From NCBI RefSeq assembly GCF_036345915.1, contig NZ_CP107785.1, positions 6,014,001 to 6,078,000 of the forward strand: a stretch of DNA of 64,000 bases, given 5' to 3'. Below the pieces are notes generated by a model. That model did not search any database. It had not been told where the DNA came from and saw only the letters and a program-made list of their open reading frames with translations. This document shows, in pieces, positions 52,145-61,613 of this stretch. The stretch's first letter is position 1; each line of letters begins with the position of its first letter. The DNA is from Nocardia sp. NBC_00565. Its GTDB lineage: Bacteria > Actinomycetota > Actinomycetes > Mycobacteriales > Mycobacteriaceae. Both the position numbers and the translations under genes were made by a program.

Positions 52145-53278
52145 ATGCCAGTGGTAACGGAAGTGGATGTGCGGGGCGCCCTCGCAAAGGTCGACGATCC
52201 CGAGATTCGCAAGCCGATCACCGAACTGGGCATGGTGAAGAGCATCGCGATCGGTGCCGACAGCAATGTCCATATCGAGGTCTACCTGACGACGGCGGGT
52301 TGCCCGCTGCGCACCGAGATCACCCAGCGGGTGACCAAGGCGGTCGCCGACGTCGCGGGCGTCGGCGCGGTCACGGTCGAACTAGACGTGATGGACGACG
52401 AGCAACGCACCAATCTGCGCAAGCAGCTGCGCGGCGACTCCGCCGATCCGGTGATCCCGTTCGCCCAGCCCGGTTCGCTCACCCGTGTCTACGCGGTGGC
52501 CTCGGGTAAGGGCGGCGTCGGAAAGTCCAGTGTCACGGTCAATCTCGCCGCGGCCATGGCCGCGCGCGGATTGTCGGTCGGTGTGCTGGACGCGGATATC
52601 TACGGCCACTCGATCCCCCGGATGCTCGGCACCGACGCGCGACCGACACAGGTCGAGCGGATGATCATGCCGCCGCAGTCACACAATGTGAAACTGATCT
52701 CGATCGCGCAGTTCACCCAGGGCAATACGCCGGTGGTGTGGCGCGGTCCGATGCTGCACCGCGCGCTGCAGCAGTTCCTCGCCGATGTGTTCTGGGGCGA
52801 TCTGGATGTGCTGCTGCTCGATCTGCCGCCCGGCACCGGCGATGTCGCGATCTCCATCGCGCAGCTGATTCCGAACGCGGAGATCCTGGTCGTCACCACC
52901 CCGCAGCCCGCGGCCGCCGAGGTCGCCGAGCGCGCGGGTGCGATCGCGCTGCAGACCCGCCAGCGGATCGCGGGCGTCATCGAGAACATGTCCTGGCTCG
53001 ATCTGCCCGACGGCACCCGGATGGACCTCTACGGCTCTGGTGGCGGTCAGGCCGTCGCCGAACGCCTCACCCGCGCGGTGGGCGCGAATGTGCCACTGCT
53101 GGGCCAGATTCCGATCGAGCAGTCGTTGCGCGAGTCAGGCGACGAAGGTACCCCGATCGTGCTGCGCGATCCGGAGAATCCGGCCGCCAAGGCGCTGCTC
53201 GAGATCACCGAAAAACTCGCCGTCCGCCGCCGCGGTCTCGCGGGCATGTCCCTGAGCATCGACACCACCCGGCACTGA
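52145..53278 (+). CDS. mrp: Mrp/ApbC-like P-loop ATPase (iron-sulfur carrier family)
   Basis: The 377-residue protein has an N-terminal DUF59/MIP18 domain, then the deviant Walker A SGKGGVGKSSVTVNLAAAM near residue 120 and a DLPPGTGD motif. The CxxC pair that binds the [4Fe-4S] cluster in Mrp/ApbC is replaced by LPDGT after NMSWLD. I recall the same in M. tuberculosis Rv1229c. Its role as an iron-sulfur carrier is therefore not certain. It starts 20 bases after the transglycosylase stop. Confidence 0.93.
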   Translation: MPVVTEVDVRGALAKVDDPEIRKPITELGMVKSIAIGADSNVHIEVYLTTAGCPLRTEITQRVTKAVADVAGVGAVTVELDVMDDEQRTNLRKQLRGDSADPVIPFAQPGSLTRVYAVASGKGGVGKSSVTVNLAAAMAARGLSVGVLDADIYGHSIPRMLGTDARPTQVERMIMPPQSHNVKLISIAQFTQGNTPVVWRGPMLHRALQQFLADVFWGDLDVLLLDLPPGTGDVAISIAQLIPNAEILVVTTPQPAAAEVAERAGAIALQTRQRIAGVIENMSWLDLPDGTRMDLYGSGGGQAVAERLTRAVGANVPLLGQIPIEQSLRESGDEGTPIVLRDPENPAAKALLEITEKLAVRRRGLAGMSLSIDTTRH

Positions 53279-53471
53279 TCCGCCTCCTCGAATATCCAGG
53301 CTATGTAAATGCATGCGACGTAGGTCCTGCGTCACTGTCTGCTCGAGTCTTGGGCGTACCCGACCAGCTACCCATCCTCGTGCGAAATCAGTCGTCCCGA
53401 TGGATTTCGAAGGCTGATTTCCGCGGGGCAGCGCGTGGCTGGTGTCGGGGCGAGCCAATAAGCTCGGGTGC

Positions 53472-54284
53472 ATGCTCACGCTGCTGCTGTACGTGTTGAT
53501 CGTCGGCTTGGTCGCCGCGGTGTTGTTCTTGCTGGCCAGTGCGGTGTTCGGGCGGGCCGAGGAACTCGGACCGCTGCCCGAGGGCACGACGGCCACCGTG
53601 CTGCCCGCCGAGGGAATCACCGGCGCCGACGTTCGCGCCCTGCGGTTCCAGCAGGTGGTGCGTGGCTATAAGGCAGGCGAGGTCGACTGGGCACTGACCC
53701 GCCTCGCCGCCAGGATCGATGAGCTGCAGTTCCAACTGGCCGAAGCCCGCTCCGCCCAGCCCCTGAACTCCCAGCACCAGCAGCCGCAGGCACCGGCCCA
53801 CCAGCAACCCACAACCATCCCACCCAACGGCACGACTACACAGTCACACAAACAATTCCCCCAGTCGGACGCACCAACCGCCCAATCACACGCACCGACC
53901 GCGCATCCGCAGCCCCCGACCACTCCGCCCAACGGCACGATCGCCCATCCGCAGGCACCGAGCGGCCACCAGCAACCCACGATGGCCCATGGCGTAATTG
54001 CCCAGCCGCAGGCACCAAGCGTCCAGTCACAGGCACCGAGCGTCCAACCGCCCGGCTCGGTCACCCAGCCGCAGGCACCGAGCGTCCAGTCACAGGCACC
54101 GAGCGTCCAGCCGCCCGGCTCGGTCACGCAACCGGAGGTGCTGACCGGCCAGCCGTACACGCCGGTCACTCAGCCGTACCTTCCGGCCGCCCAGCCGTCC
54201 GTAACCCAGTCGCACGCGCCGCTCGCGCCGCCCTATCCGCCTGCCGTCCACCCGCAGGGGCAGTTCGGGCTGGATACGAAATGA
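53472..54284 (+). CDS. DivIVA-domain membrane protein with Pro/Gln repeat tail (Rv1209-type)
   Basis: ATG 53472 gives 270 residues. An N-terminal membrane helix (LTLLLYVLIVGLVAAVLFLL) precedes a DivIVA-type segment ALRFQQVVRGYKAGEVDWAL with a short coiled coil. About 170 residues of Pro/Gln/Thr-rich low complexity follow, with a 63-bp tandem repeat. It ends within the start of tagA (ATGA). A role in polar growth or cell-envelope placement is likely from the family (inference). Confidence 0.8.
   Translation: MLTLLLYVLIVGLVAAVLFLLASAVFGRAEELGPLPEGTTATVLPAEGITGADVRALRFQQVVRGYKAGEVDWALTRLAARIDELQFQLAEARSAQPLNSQHQQPQAPAHQQPTTIPPNGTTTQSHKQFPQSDAPTAQSHAPTAHPQPPTTPPNGTIAHPQAPSGHQQPTMAHGVIAQPQAPSVQSQAPSVQPPGSVTQPQAPSVQSQAPSVQPPGSVTQPEVLTGQPYTPVTQPYLPAAQPSVTQSHAPLAPPYPPAVHPQGQFGLDTK
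54003..54128 (+). repeat. 63-bp tandem repeat, two copies
   Basis: Copies 54003-54065 and 54066-54128 are nearly identical and in frame (21 codons each), encoding QAPSVQSQAPSVQPPGSVTQ-like units. Each copy contains an internal near-repeat QAPSVQ. Such arrays vary in number among strains. Confidence 0.85.
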
Positions 54285-54865
54285 CCGCCGAGATCGCCGG
54301 GAACGTGGTGGGGACGACCGAGTCCGATGGCAGGATTCGCTGTCCGTGGTCGGCGGGGTCCCAGCTTTATCGCGACTATCACGATCTCGAGTGGGGTAAG
54401 CCGCTGCACGGTGACGACACCATGTTCGAACGGATGTGCCTCGAGGCGTTCCAATCGGGTCTGGCGTGGATCACCATCCTGCGTAAGCGACCGGCGTTCC
54501 GCACCGCGTTTGCCGGGTTCGCGATCGACCGGGTGGCCGCCTTCGGTGCTGACGACGTGGCCCGGCTGCTCGCCGATCCCGGTATCGTCCGCAACCGAGC
54601 CAAGATCGACGCGGCGATTGCCAACGCGCGGGTCGCGGCTGCGCTCGATATCGGACTCGACGAGTTGATCTGGTCCTTTGCACCGGCGCCACGGCCACGC
54701 CCGCGCGCGGTCACCGATGTGCCCGCGACCACTCCCGAATCCGTAGCTCTGGCAAAAGAATTGAAGCGGCGCGGGTTCCGCTTCGTCGGCCCGACAACCG
54801 CCTACGCGCTGATGCAGGCGACCGGAATGGTCGACGATCACCTGGCAGATTGCTGGGTCCCGTAG
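54281..54865 (+). CDS. tagA: DNA-3-methyladenine glycosylase I
   Basis: The 194-residue protein has the zinc-snap layout of Tag. RCPWSAGSQLYRDYHDLEWG near the N-terminus supplies Cys and His ligands, and DDHLADCW near the C-terminus supplies His and Cys. FERMCLEAFQSGLAWITILRKR holds the catalytic-pocket Glu and aromatic residues. It excises 3-methyladenine from alkylated DNA. It is translationally coupled to the DivIVA-domain gene, an arrangement I recall for Rv1209-Rv1210. Confidence 0.95.
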   Translation: MTAEIAGNVVGTTESDGRIRCPWSAGSQLYRDYHDLEWGKPLHGDDTMFERMCLEAFQSGLAWITILRKRPAFRTAFAGFAIDRVAAFGADDVARLLADPGIVRNRAKIDAAIANARVAAALDIGLDELIWSFAPAPRPRPRAVTDVPATTPESVALAKELKRRGFRFVGPTTAYALMQATGMVDDHLADCWVP

Positions 54866-55077
54866 CGACTGCTCGCAGGTCGCTCCAGATCGTCAGCGGT
54901 GAGTGGCCCAACACAGGCCGAGCGGTCACATTTCGAACTCAGGTATCCGTCCACTCCGGCGATAGGGAAGAATAGGCCGGGTGTAGCTCGCCAAATGCCG
55001 GCGGGCTCGCTTGTTGGTGACAGCACGAGTTCCAAGAAAGTGCGCAGGATATCGCGCAGATCTGGAGGGAGCAGAGG

Positions 55078-55245
55078 ATGGCGGCCATGAAGCCCCGCAC
55101 CGGGGACGGTCCCCTCGAGGCAACCAAGGAAGGGCGTGGAATCGTAATGCGGGTTCCACTCGAGGGTGGCGGGCGTTTGGTCGTTGAGCTCACGCCGGAT
55201 GAAGCGGCAGCGCTCGGTGACGAACTGAAGAGTGTCACCAGCTGA
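55078..55245 (+). CDS. DUF3117 small conserved protein (Rv1211-type)
   Basis: The 55-residue protein starts MAAMKPRTGDGPLEATKEGR and ends with LGDELKSVTS. It is almost identical to the conserved actinobacterial DUF3117 family, to the extent that I recall it. GGAGG lies about 12 bases upstream of ATG 55078. It follows tagA as in M. tuberculosis. Its stop codon overlaps the start of the methyltransferase gene by 14 bases. The function is unknown, but conservation and position argue for a real gene. Confidence 0.92.
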   Translation: MAAMKPRTGDGPLEATKEGRGIVMRVPLEGGGRLVVELTPDEAAALGDELKSVTS

Positions 55246-56116
55246 TCCCGCACGCGGCGCACTCGCTGCGGTGGCCGGTCTGCTGGCCTGCCCGGAATGT
55301 GGCTCCGGTATGGAGTCGCGGGACCGGATGCTGCGCTGCGGACACGGGCACAGTTTCGACGTCGCCAAACAGGGTTACGTCAGTCTGTTGACCGGCGCGT
55401 CGACGAAGATGACCGGTGACACCGCGGCGATGCTCGACGCGCGCGCCGCGTTCCAAGGTGGGGGACATTTCGCGCCGATCGCCGATGCGGTGGCCGCGGC
55501 GGTCGCGGCCGATGCCCCCTCCGGTCCGGTGCTCGACGGCGATGCCGTGCTGGAGGTCGGTGCGGGCACCGGCTACTACCTGGCCGCCGCGCTCGACACC
55601 GTCCCGGCCATCGGGATCGCGTTGGATGTGGCCAAACCTGCCGCCCGGCGCGGCGCCCGCGCCCACCCGCGCGCCGCCGCGATACTGGCCGACGCTTGGC
55701 GCGGACTGCCCGTTCGCGACGGTGCGCTGCGCCGAGTGCTCTCGGTATTCGCACCGCGCAACCCGAGCGAGGTCGCCAGGGCCCTCACCACCGATGGCAG
55801 GTTCGTCGTCGCCACCCCCACCCCACGCCACCTGGCCGAGCTGATCGGTCCATTGGCCATGGTGACGGTCGACCCGGACAAGGATCGACGACTCGGCGAA
55901 GCCATGTCCGGCCACTTCACCCCCGTCGAGCGCACCCTCGTCGAGTACTCGATGAAACTCACCCGCGCCGACGTCGGCAACGTGGTCGCGATGGGCCCCT
56001 CCGCCCACCACCCGACACCCCACCTCGAGGCCATCCCGGAGACCCTCGAGGTAACCGCCTCGGTCCAGATCTCGACCTACCAGCCGAAAGGTCAGGCCTT
56101 GCGAAGTCCGTCGTAG
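55232..56116 (+). CDS. RlmA-like rRNA (guanine-N1)-methyltransferase
   Basis: The 294-residue protein has an N-terminal zinc finger, LACPECGSGMESRDRMLRC, followed by GHGHSFDVAKQGYVSLL. A class I methyltransferase domain then has VLEVGAGTGYYLAAAL and a VLSVFAPRN motif IV. This is the layout of RlmA(I)/RlmA(II)/TlrB enzymes that methylate G745 or G748 of 23S rRNA, which can affect macrolide binding. The start overlaps DUF3117. The tail overlaps the convergent glgA by 25 bases. Confidence 0.88.
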   Translation: MSPADPARGALAAVAGLLACPECGSGMESRDRMLRCGHGHSFDVAKQGYVSLLTGASTKMTGDTAAMLDARAAFQGGGHFAPIADAVAAAVAADAPSGPVLDGDAVLEVGAGTGYYLAAALDTVPAIGIALDVAKPAARRGARAHPRAAAILADAWRGLPVRDGALRRVLSVFAPRNPSEVARALTTDGRFVVATPTPRHLAELIGPLAMVTVDPDKDRRLGEAMSGHFTPVERTLVEYSMKLTRADVGNVVAMGPSAHHPTPHLEAIPETLEVTASVQISTYQPKGQALRSPS

Positions 56117-57318
56117 ATGGCGACGGTTTGAGCCGCGATCTGGAGCCAGTCGAATTCGGCGATCGCCCGGTGGCGTCCGGCCGCACCGAATTCGGCGGCG
56201 AGCACCGGGTCACCGGCGACCTCGTTGACCGCATCGGCGAGGTCCTGTTCGTACTGCGGCGCCGCGTGCACGTCGTAGTGCACCAGGCGGCCGGTCTCCC
56301 CGTCCACGACCACCTCGGGAATGCCGCCCACATCCGAGGCCACCACCGCGGTCGCGCACGCCATCGCCTCGAGATTCACGATGCCGAGCGGCTCGTACAC
56401 CGAGGGACAGACGAACACCGTGGCCGCGGCCAGGATCTGGCGGATCTGCTCGGTCGGTAGCATCTCGCGCACCCAGAACACATTGCCGCGCACCCGACTG
56501 AGTTCGGCGACCGCCGCGGCGACCTCGGTCTCCAGCTCACGGGTATCCGGCGCGCCCGCGCACAGCACCAACTGGATCTCCGGATCGAAGTCGCGCGCCG
56601 CGGCGAGCAGATGCCCGACGCCCTTCTGCCGGGTGATGCGACCGACGAAGGCCACGATCGGGCGGTCGGTACGCACCCCCAGTTCGCTCAGGATCGAGCG
56701 CGATCCACCGACCGGCGGTCCGGGATGCCAGACGGCGGCGTCGATGCCGTTGCGCACCACGTGGACCCGGTCCGGATCGATGCTCGGGTAGGCGTCGAGC
56801 ACATCGTGGCGCATACCCTCGCTCACCGCGATAATCGCGTCGGCGTATTCGACGGCGTTGCGCTCCGACCATGAGGACAGCCGGTAGCCGCCGCCGAGCT
56901 GTTCGGCCTTCCACGGCCGCCGCGGCTCCAGCGAATGCGCGGTGAGCACATGCGGGATCCCGTACAGGGTCGCGGCGAGATGTCCGGCCAGCCCGGTATA
57001 CCAGGTGTGCGAGTGCACCACGTCCACCTGCCCCGCGGCATCGGCCATGCGCAGCTGGGTCGACATCATCTGCAGCGCCGCGTTGGCGGCGTAGAGCATC
57101 GAATCCGGTTGGTGCACTACGGCATCGGTGCGCGGCACGCCCATGCAGTGCACGGTCACCTCGCACAGCTGCCGCAACTGCGCGGCCAACTGGGTGACGT
57201 GCACACCCGCCCCGCCGTACACCTCGGGCGGAAATTCGCGCGTCAACATCGCGACGCGCAGCTGGTCGTGATCACCGGCTGCCGCCGCCGCATCCCCGCC
57301 GCTCGTGCCGAATCTCAC
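56092..57318 (-). CDS. glgA: GT4 glycogen synthase / alpha-maltose-1-phosphate synthase (GlgA/GlgM)
   Basis: The 408-residue protein has [20 protein letters not shown] near the N-terminus, [31 protein letters not shown] and the donor-site motif [26 protein letters not shown]. This is the actinobacterial GT4 enzyme. In M. tuberculosis the orthologue Rv1212c makes maltose-1-phosphate from ADP-glucose. It is divergent from glgC, which makes the ADP-glucose, with only 66 bases between their starts. Confidence 0.95.
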   Translation of the reverse strand: MRFGTSGGDAAAAAGDHDQLRVAMLTREFPPEVYGGAGVHVTQLAAQLRQLCEVTVHCMGVPRTDAVVHQPDSMLYAANAALQMMSTQLRMADAAGQVDVVHSHTWYTGLAGHLAATLYGIPHVLTAHSLEPRRPWKAEQLGGGYRLSSWSERNAVEYADAIIAVSEGMRHDVLDAYPSIDPDRVHVVRNGIDAAVWHPGPPVGGSRSILSELGVRTDRPIVAFVGRITRQKGVGHLLAAARDFDPEIQLVLCAGAPDTRELETEVAAAVAELSRVRGNVFWVREMLPTEQIRQILAAATVFVCPSVYEPLGIVNLEAMACATAVVASDVGGIPEVVVDGETGRLVHYDVHAAPQYEQDLADAVNEVAGDPVLAAEFGAAGRHRAIAEFDWLQIAAQTVAIYDGLRKA

Positions 57319-57386
57319 GGCTTCAAACTAGACGTTCACTTGTGCATGGGCCACCTGTACCCGGGTTGCGCGGTAGTTTGGCAGGT

Positions 57387-58601
57387 GTGAGGAGCCAGCC
57401 GCACGTACTCGGGATCGTGCTCGCCGGTGGCGAGGGTAAGCGTCTGTTCCCACTCACCGCGGATCGCGCGAAGCCAGCAGTGCCTTTCGGCGGCGCGTAC
57501 CGCCTGATCGATTTCGTGCTCAGCAATCTGGTGAACGCGGGCTATCTACGGCTGTGTGTGCTGACTCAGTACAAATCGCATTCGCTGGACCGGCACATCT
57601 CGCAGACCTGGCGGCTGTCGGGTTTCGCCGGCGAATACATCACCCCGGTGCCCGCGCAGCAGCGGCTCGGCCCGCGCTGGTACACCGGCAGCGCCGACGC
57701 GATCATGCAGTCGCTGAACCTGATCTACGACGAGGATCCGGACTACATCGTCGTCTTCGGCGCGGATCATGTGTACCGGATGGATCCCGAGCAGATGGTC
57801 CAGCACCACATCAACTCCGGCGCCGGTGTCACCGTGGCCGGTATCCGGGTGCCGCGCAGCGAGGCCAGCGCGTTCGGCTGCATCGATTCCGACGAGGCCG
57901 GCCGGATCACCCAGTTCCTGGAGAAGCCCGCGCATCCGCCCGGTACGCCGGACGATCCGAACGTCACCTTCGCCTCGATGGGCAACTACGTCTTCACCAC
58001 CAAGGTGCTGGTGGATTCGATCCGCGCCGACTCCGACAATTCCGATTCCGATCACGATATGGGCGGCGACATCATTCCCGCGCTGGTCGCCGCGGGCGAG
58101 GCCTCGGTCTACGACTTCGCCGACAACGAGGTGCCCGGCGCGACCGAACGCGATCGCGGCTACTGGCGTGACGTCGGCACCATCGACGCCTTCTACGAGG
58201 CCCATATGGATCTCGTCTCGGTGCACCCGGTGTTCAACCTCTACAACAAGCACTGGCCCATCCGCGGCGCGGCGGAGAACCTGCCGCCCGCCAAATTCGC
58301 CCAGGGCGGGCTGGCGCAGGAGTGTGTGATCGGGGCCGGATGCATTCTGTCGGCCGCGACCGTGCGCAATTCGGTGCTCAGCTCCGGTGTCATGGTCGAT
58401 GACGGTGCGACCGTCGAGGGCAGTGTGATCATGCCCGGCGTGCGCATCGGTCGCGGCGCGGTGGTGCGGCGCGCGATCCTGGACAAGAACGTGGTGGTCG
58501 GCGAGGGCGAGATCATCGGCGTCGATCTGGACCGGGATCGGGAACGTTTCGCGGTCAGCAACGGCGGCGTTGTCACGGTAGGCAAGGGCGTCTGGGTCTA
58601 G
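57387..58601 (+). CDS. glgC: Glucose-1-phosphate adenylyltransferase
   Basis: GTG 57387 gives 404 residues. The nucleotide motif [20 protein letters not shown] is at the N-terminus, with [10 protein letters not shown] and WYTGSADAI for substrate binding. A left-handed beta-helix C-terminal domain ends with GKGVWV. It makes ADP-glucose from ATP and glucose-1-phosphate, the donor for glycogen and capsular glucan, and is divergent from its user glgA. Confidence 0.97.
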   Translation: MRSQPHVLGIVLAGGEGKRLFPLTADRAKPAVPFGGAYRLIDFVLSNLVNAGYLRLCVLTQYKSHSLDRHISQTWRLSGFAGEYITPVPAQQRLGPRWYTGSADAIMQSLNLIYDEDPDYIVVFGADHVYRMDPEQMVQHHINSGAGVTVAGIRVPRSEASAFGCIDSDEAGRITQFLEKPAHPPGTPDDPNVTFASMGNYVFTTKVLVDSIRADSDNSDSDHDMGGDIIPALVAAGEASVYDFADNEVPGATERDRGYWRDVGTIDAFYEAHMDLVSVHPVFNLYNKHWPIRGAAENLPPAKFAQGGLAQECVIGAGCILSAATVRNSVLSSGVMVDDGATVEGSVIMPGVRIGRGAVVRRAILDKNVVVGEGEIIGVDLDRDRERFAVSNGGVVTVGKGVWV

Positions 58602-59128
58602 GCGTCATGGGCGCCGGGCAGAATCCGCGGCCAGGCCTGTCCGGTGATCATGCCGCGCGCGGCCACCTCGGAGAGCCGGGCCAGCGCCGCGGCGGATGCG
58701 GTCGAACTCACACCGACGCTGAGCAATTCGATCCACATCCGGTTGATATCGACGGCGCGAACGGCCGCGAGCACCTGCGCGTCGAGCGGCACGCCGAGTG
58801 CGCGATCGACGAAGTCCGATCGGATGCCGCCGATTTCGGTCGTGCGCTCCGGAAAACAGTGCCCGTGGTCGATCGCAATCGGTGTGCCGTCGCGGCCGGT
58901 GCGCCACGAGCGCGGACCACGGTCGTAGTTGCCGATGATGTAGTCCAGCACCGCCATCTGATCCCGTTCGCGGCGCGAATACTCCGCAACGGGTCGCGCC
59001 TCGGTCGAATCCGCCAATAGCCGAACCGCTTCCGGGTCGGCCGAGTCGACTGCTGGTATCCGGCCGAATCCCAACGTCCGATCGATGCGCCCGACGGCCG
59101 ACCGGTGGGCCTTACGTTGGATCGACAT
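58598..59128 (-). CDS. Kinase-like protein consisting only of a C-lobe (PI3/4-kinase-like family)
   Basis: ATG 59128 gives 176 residues; it starts inside the end of the small membrane-protein gene upstream (17-base overlap). [11 protein letters not shown] looks like the catalytic loop, and [11 protein letters not shown] like the metal-binding Asp segment, of phosphatidylinositol-kinase-like proteins. The N-lobe with the ATP-binding Lys is missing. It may be a truncated gene, or a small protein that works with a partner. It ends 4 bases inside the convergent glgC stop region. Confidence 0.6.
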   Translation of the reverse strand: MSIQRKAHRSAVGRIDRTLGFGRIPAVDSADPEAVRLLADSTEARPVAEYSRRERDQMAVLDYIIGNYDRGPRSWRTGRDGTPIAIDHGHCFPERTTEIGGIRSDFVDRALGVPLDAQVLAAVRAVDINRMWIELLSVGVSSTASAAALARLSEVAARGMITGQAWPRILPGAHDA

Positions 59129-59315
59129 GCGTCGGACAGAACGGCGCGCAGGGACCGGGGGTTCTCGGCACGGTCGTCGGCGTCTTATCGCCGAAATCGC
59201 CGGTGACAACCAGCACCATCAGAATGACCGCCAGCGCGAGCACTAGTACGAGTACGACCGCGGACCGACCCCAGTTGATCGGACGCGGTTCTCCATAGTC
59301 GTCGTTGCCGAACAT
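59112..59315 (-). CDS. Small single-helix membrane protein with C-terminal TPGPCxPFC motif (copy 1)
   Basis: The 67-residue protein has one helix (AVVLVLVLALAVILMVLVV), a DFGDKTP stretch and the C-terminal motif [17 protein letters not shown], probably exposed outside the membrane with two Cys able to pair. A strong ribosome site (GGGGAGAGG) precedes ATG 59315. The kinase-like gene starts within its end. It has a paralogue at 59405-59665. Confidence 0.75.
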   Translation of the reverse strand: MFGNDDYGEPRPINWGRSAVVLVLVLALAVILMVLVVTGDFGDKTPTTVPRTPGPCAPFCPTHVDPT

Positions 59316-59404
59316 CGAACCTCTCCCCTATGTCCATCTCCACGACAGGACATCCTGATACCCCTTGATACCCACTCGGGAGCGGTTTGCGCGCAATTTT
59401 CCAG

Positions 59405-59665
59405 TTATGGCGCGGGTTTCGGTGGCGCGACGGTTGCTGTGCAGAACGGTTCACAAGGCCCGGGAGTCAGCGGAACTTTTGTCCGATCGGTGCCGAAATC
59501 GGCATTGCTGACCCACATCAGCACCACCACGGCGACCACCATGGTGAAAATCAGAAAGCCGAGTGCGGGCAGCAGACAACCACCCCGCAATCGTCCTTCA
59601 TTGATCGTGTGGCCGATATGGCCGATTTCGAGGATCTCGGATCCGCGCTCCCACACCATGGGCAT
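59405..59665 (-). CDS. Small single-helix membrane protein with C-terminal TPGPCxPFC motif (copy 2)
   Basis: The protein has up to 86 residues; a TTG inside the frame behind GAAGGA may be the true start, giving about 60. One helix (LGFLIFTMVVAVVVLMWV) is followed by NADFGTDRTKVPLTPGPCEP and FC. The DFG...VPxTPGPCxPFC pattern is shared with copy 1, 89 bases downstream, so these are tandem paralogues. I know no function for this motif. Confidence 0.65.
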   Translation of the reverse strand: MPMVWERGSEILEIGHIGHTINEGRLRGGCLLPALGFLIFTMVVAVVVLMWVSNADFGTDRTKVPLTPGPCEPFCTATVAPPKPAP

Positions 59666-59780
59666 ACCTTGCCGTCGTCGAACCTGGCATCACATCGGAT
59701 ACCCGTCGGACGGCGGCGCAATCAGCACGCGGCACACGAAATCCGCACGGCCACAACGACTGTGAATAGCCAGACGGTTA

Positions 59781-60413
59781 CTAGCCGCGCGAGGCGCAGA
59801 GCAAACCGTCGCCGACCGGGATCAGCACGCTGGTGAGTTCGGGATCCTCGGCGATGGCCCTGGTGGCGGCCCGCACGGCTTGGGTCGCCGGATCGCGCTG
59901 GGCCGGGTCCGGAACGCGACCGCCGAGCAGGGCGTTGTGCAGCAGGATCGCGCCGCCCGCGCGCAGCAATCGCACGGCCTGCATGACGTACTGCGGATGC
60001 TCGAGCGGGGCGGCATCGATGAAGACCAGGTCGTAGGCGCCATCGGCGAGCCGAGGCAGTACATCGAGGGCACGGCCGTTGATCAGCCGGGTGCGTGCGG
60101 TCGGGATCTCCGCGGTGCGGAACGCCTCCTTGGCCGCGCGCTGATGCTCCGGCTCGGAATCGATGGTGGTCAGGGTTCCGTCTTCGCGCATGCCATCCAG
60201 TAGCCACAGTCCGCTGATCCCCGCGCCCGTCCCCACCTCGACCACCGCTCGCGCGCCGAGGAGCTGGGCATACATGCTCAGCAACGCACCGACCGAGGGT
60301 GGTACGGGTACCGCACCGAGTTCAGTGGCCCGCTCACGCGCGTTGACGAGAACCTCGTCTTCCACGACGGATTCTTCCACGTAGGAGAGATTTCGCTCCA
60401 GGTTCGATGCCAC
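59781..60413 (-). CDS. SAM-dependent O-methyltransferase (Rv1220c-type)
   Basis: The 210-residue protein has the class I methyltransferase core of the catechol/caffeoyl-CoA O-methyltransferase family: [19 protein letters not shown] near residue 58, [18 protein letters not shown] and [13 protein letters not shown] with the metal-binding Asp. Its place divergent to sigE matches M. tuberculosis Rv1220c, whose substrate is not known. Confidence 0.93.
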   Translation of the reverse strand: MASNLERNLSYVEESVVEDEVLVNARERATELGAVPVPPSVGALLSMYAQLLGARAVVEVGTGAGISGLWLLDGMREDGTLTTIDSEPEHQRAAKEAFRTAEIPTARTRLINGRALDVLPRLADGAYDLVFIDAAPLEHPQYVMQAVRLLRAGGAILLHNALLGGRVPDPAQRDPATQAVRAATRAIAEDPELTSVLIPVGDGLLCASRG

Positions 60414-60858
60414 GCCTATGAGGCTAGGCCAGAGCGCCTCTCCACGCCCTCAGCCGACTACCGAGCACCGGGAATGTCGCGCAAGTCCGGATAACAACGC
60501 TTTGGGACTCGGCGACTTATCTAGTGAGTACATGGGTAACTCACCGGGTACGCCCAGAACTCGACGATGTCGGAACATCCGGCCCGCAATGCGACGTCCG
60601 CGGCTCCTATTGCGGCAAAAGATCCGGGGAGGCGGGGGAGCCGGCGGCGAGATTCTCAGGTGTCCCTCAGGGTCTCCACACCCCCGGCATATCGAGGCAC
60701 GAAAGAGTATGGGCAAGCAAGACCAGCTGACCGCCCGGCGCGGGGACGCGGGAACAACGACATACGGCTTGTCGGTTGTATCCGTACGAAACGATCCGAG
60801 ACCCGGATCGCCAACAGGTTCTCAGCCACGGTCCCGAGTAGGAGGTATCACCATCCAC
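60414..60858. other. sigE leader and promoter region
   Basis: The 445 bases between the O-methyltransferase and the chosen sigE start are open in the sigE frame but have a non-coding-like composition up to about 60850. They include a sigma-E-type promoter at 60751-60778. An ATG at 60709 would place the protein start upstream of that promoter, so it is less likely. Confidence 0.6.
60751..60778 (+). promoter_or_regulatory. Sigma-E-type promoter of sigE (probable autoregulation)
   Basis: GGAAC at 60751 and GGTTG at 60774 are separated by 18 bases, close to the ECF sigma-E/sigma-H consensus. Transcription would start about 60785, some 75 bases before ATG 60859 and upstream of the GGAGG at 60841-60845. 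Confidence 0.6.
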
Positions 60859-61524
60859 ATGGTCGATGCGGCGCGCGAGTTCGCCACCCTGCCAGAGCAA
60901 GTCCAGCCGATGGAGGCTGATATGAATGACGATGTCATCGATGTCGAGCTGACCGGCACCGCGGCTTTCGACGCCACGGGCGACCGTTCGGCGATGCCCT
61001 CCTGGGACGAATTGGTCCGCGAACATGCCGACCGGGTGTACCGGCTGGCCTACCGTCTTTCCGGCGACGCGCAGGACGCCGATGATCTGACTCAGGAAAC
61101 CTTCATCCGGGTATTCCGCTCGCTGTCGAATTACCAGCCGGGCACATTCGAGGGCTGGCTGCACCGCATCACCACGAACCTGTTCCTGGACATGGTGCGC
61201 CGGCGCAACCGGATCCGGATGGAGGCGCTGCCCGAGGACTACGACCGGGTACCCGCCGAGGGACCGAGCCCGGAGCAGGCCTACCACGACGCCCGGCTGG
61301 ATCCGGACCTGCAGTCCGCGCTGGATTCGCTGGCACCGGAGTTCCGCGCCGCGGTCGTGCTCTGTGACATCGAGGGTTTGTCCTATGAGGAGATCGGTGC
61401 GACGCTCGGGGTCAAACTCGGCACCGTGCGCAGCCGCATCCACCGCGGCCGTCAGGCGCTGCGCGACTACCTTGCGCATAATGGAGTTGAGCAGCGGTTC
61501 GCCGCTGACGCGAACATAGGGTGA
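60859..61524 (+). CDS. sigE: Extracytoplasmic-function sigma factor SigE
   Basis: ATG 60859 gives 221 residues. Region 2 has [20 protein letters not shown] followed by [18 protein letters not shown]. Region 4 has [20 protein letters not shown] and [12 protein letters not shown]. From MPSWDELVR on it is very like M. tuberculosis SigE. It redirects RNA polymerase under envelope stress. GGAGG lies 13 bases upstream, rather far; other in-frame ATGs at 60910 and 60922 could give shorter forms, and multiple starts are known for this gene. The anti-sigma gene follows. Confidence 0.95.
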   Translation: MVDAAREFATLPEQVQPMEADMNDDVIDVELTGTAAFDATGDRSAMPSWDELVREHADRVYRLAYRLSGDAQDADDLTQETFIRVFRSLSNYQPGTFEGWLHRITTNLFLDMVRRRNRIRMEALPEDYDRVPAEGPSPEQAYHDARLDPDLQSALDSLAPEFRAAVVLCDIEGLSYEEIGATLGVKLGTVRSRIHRGRQALRDYLAHNGVEQRFAADANIG

Positions 61525-61613
61525 CCCGGCGGGAGCCGAGCTGCACCCAGCGGCCGAACATCCGTCCGGCCGTGCGCTCTATGGATGATGTCGGTTGGAA
61601 GGGTGAGCACCGA

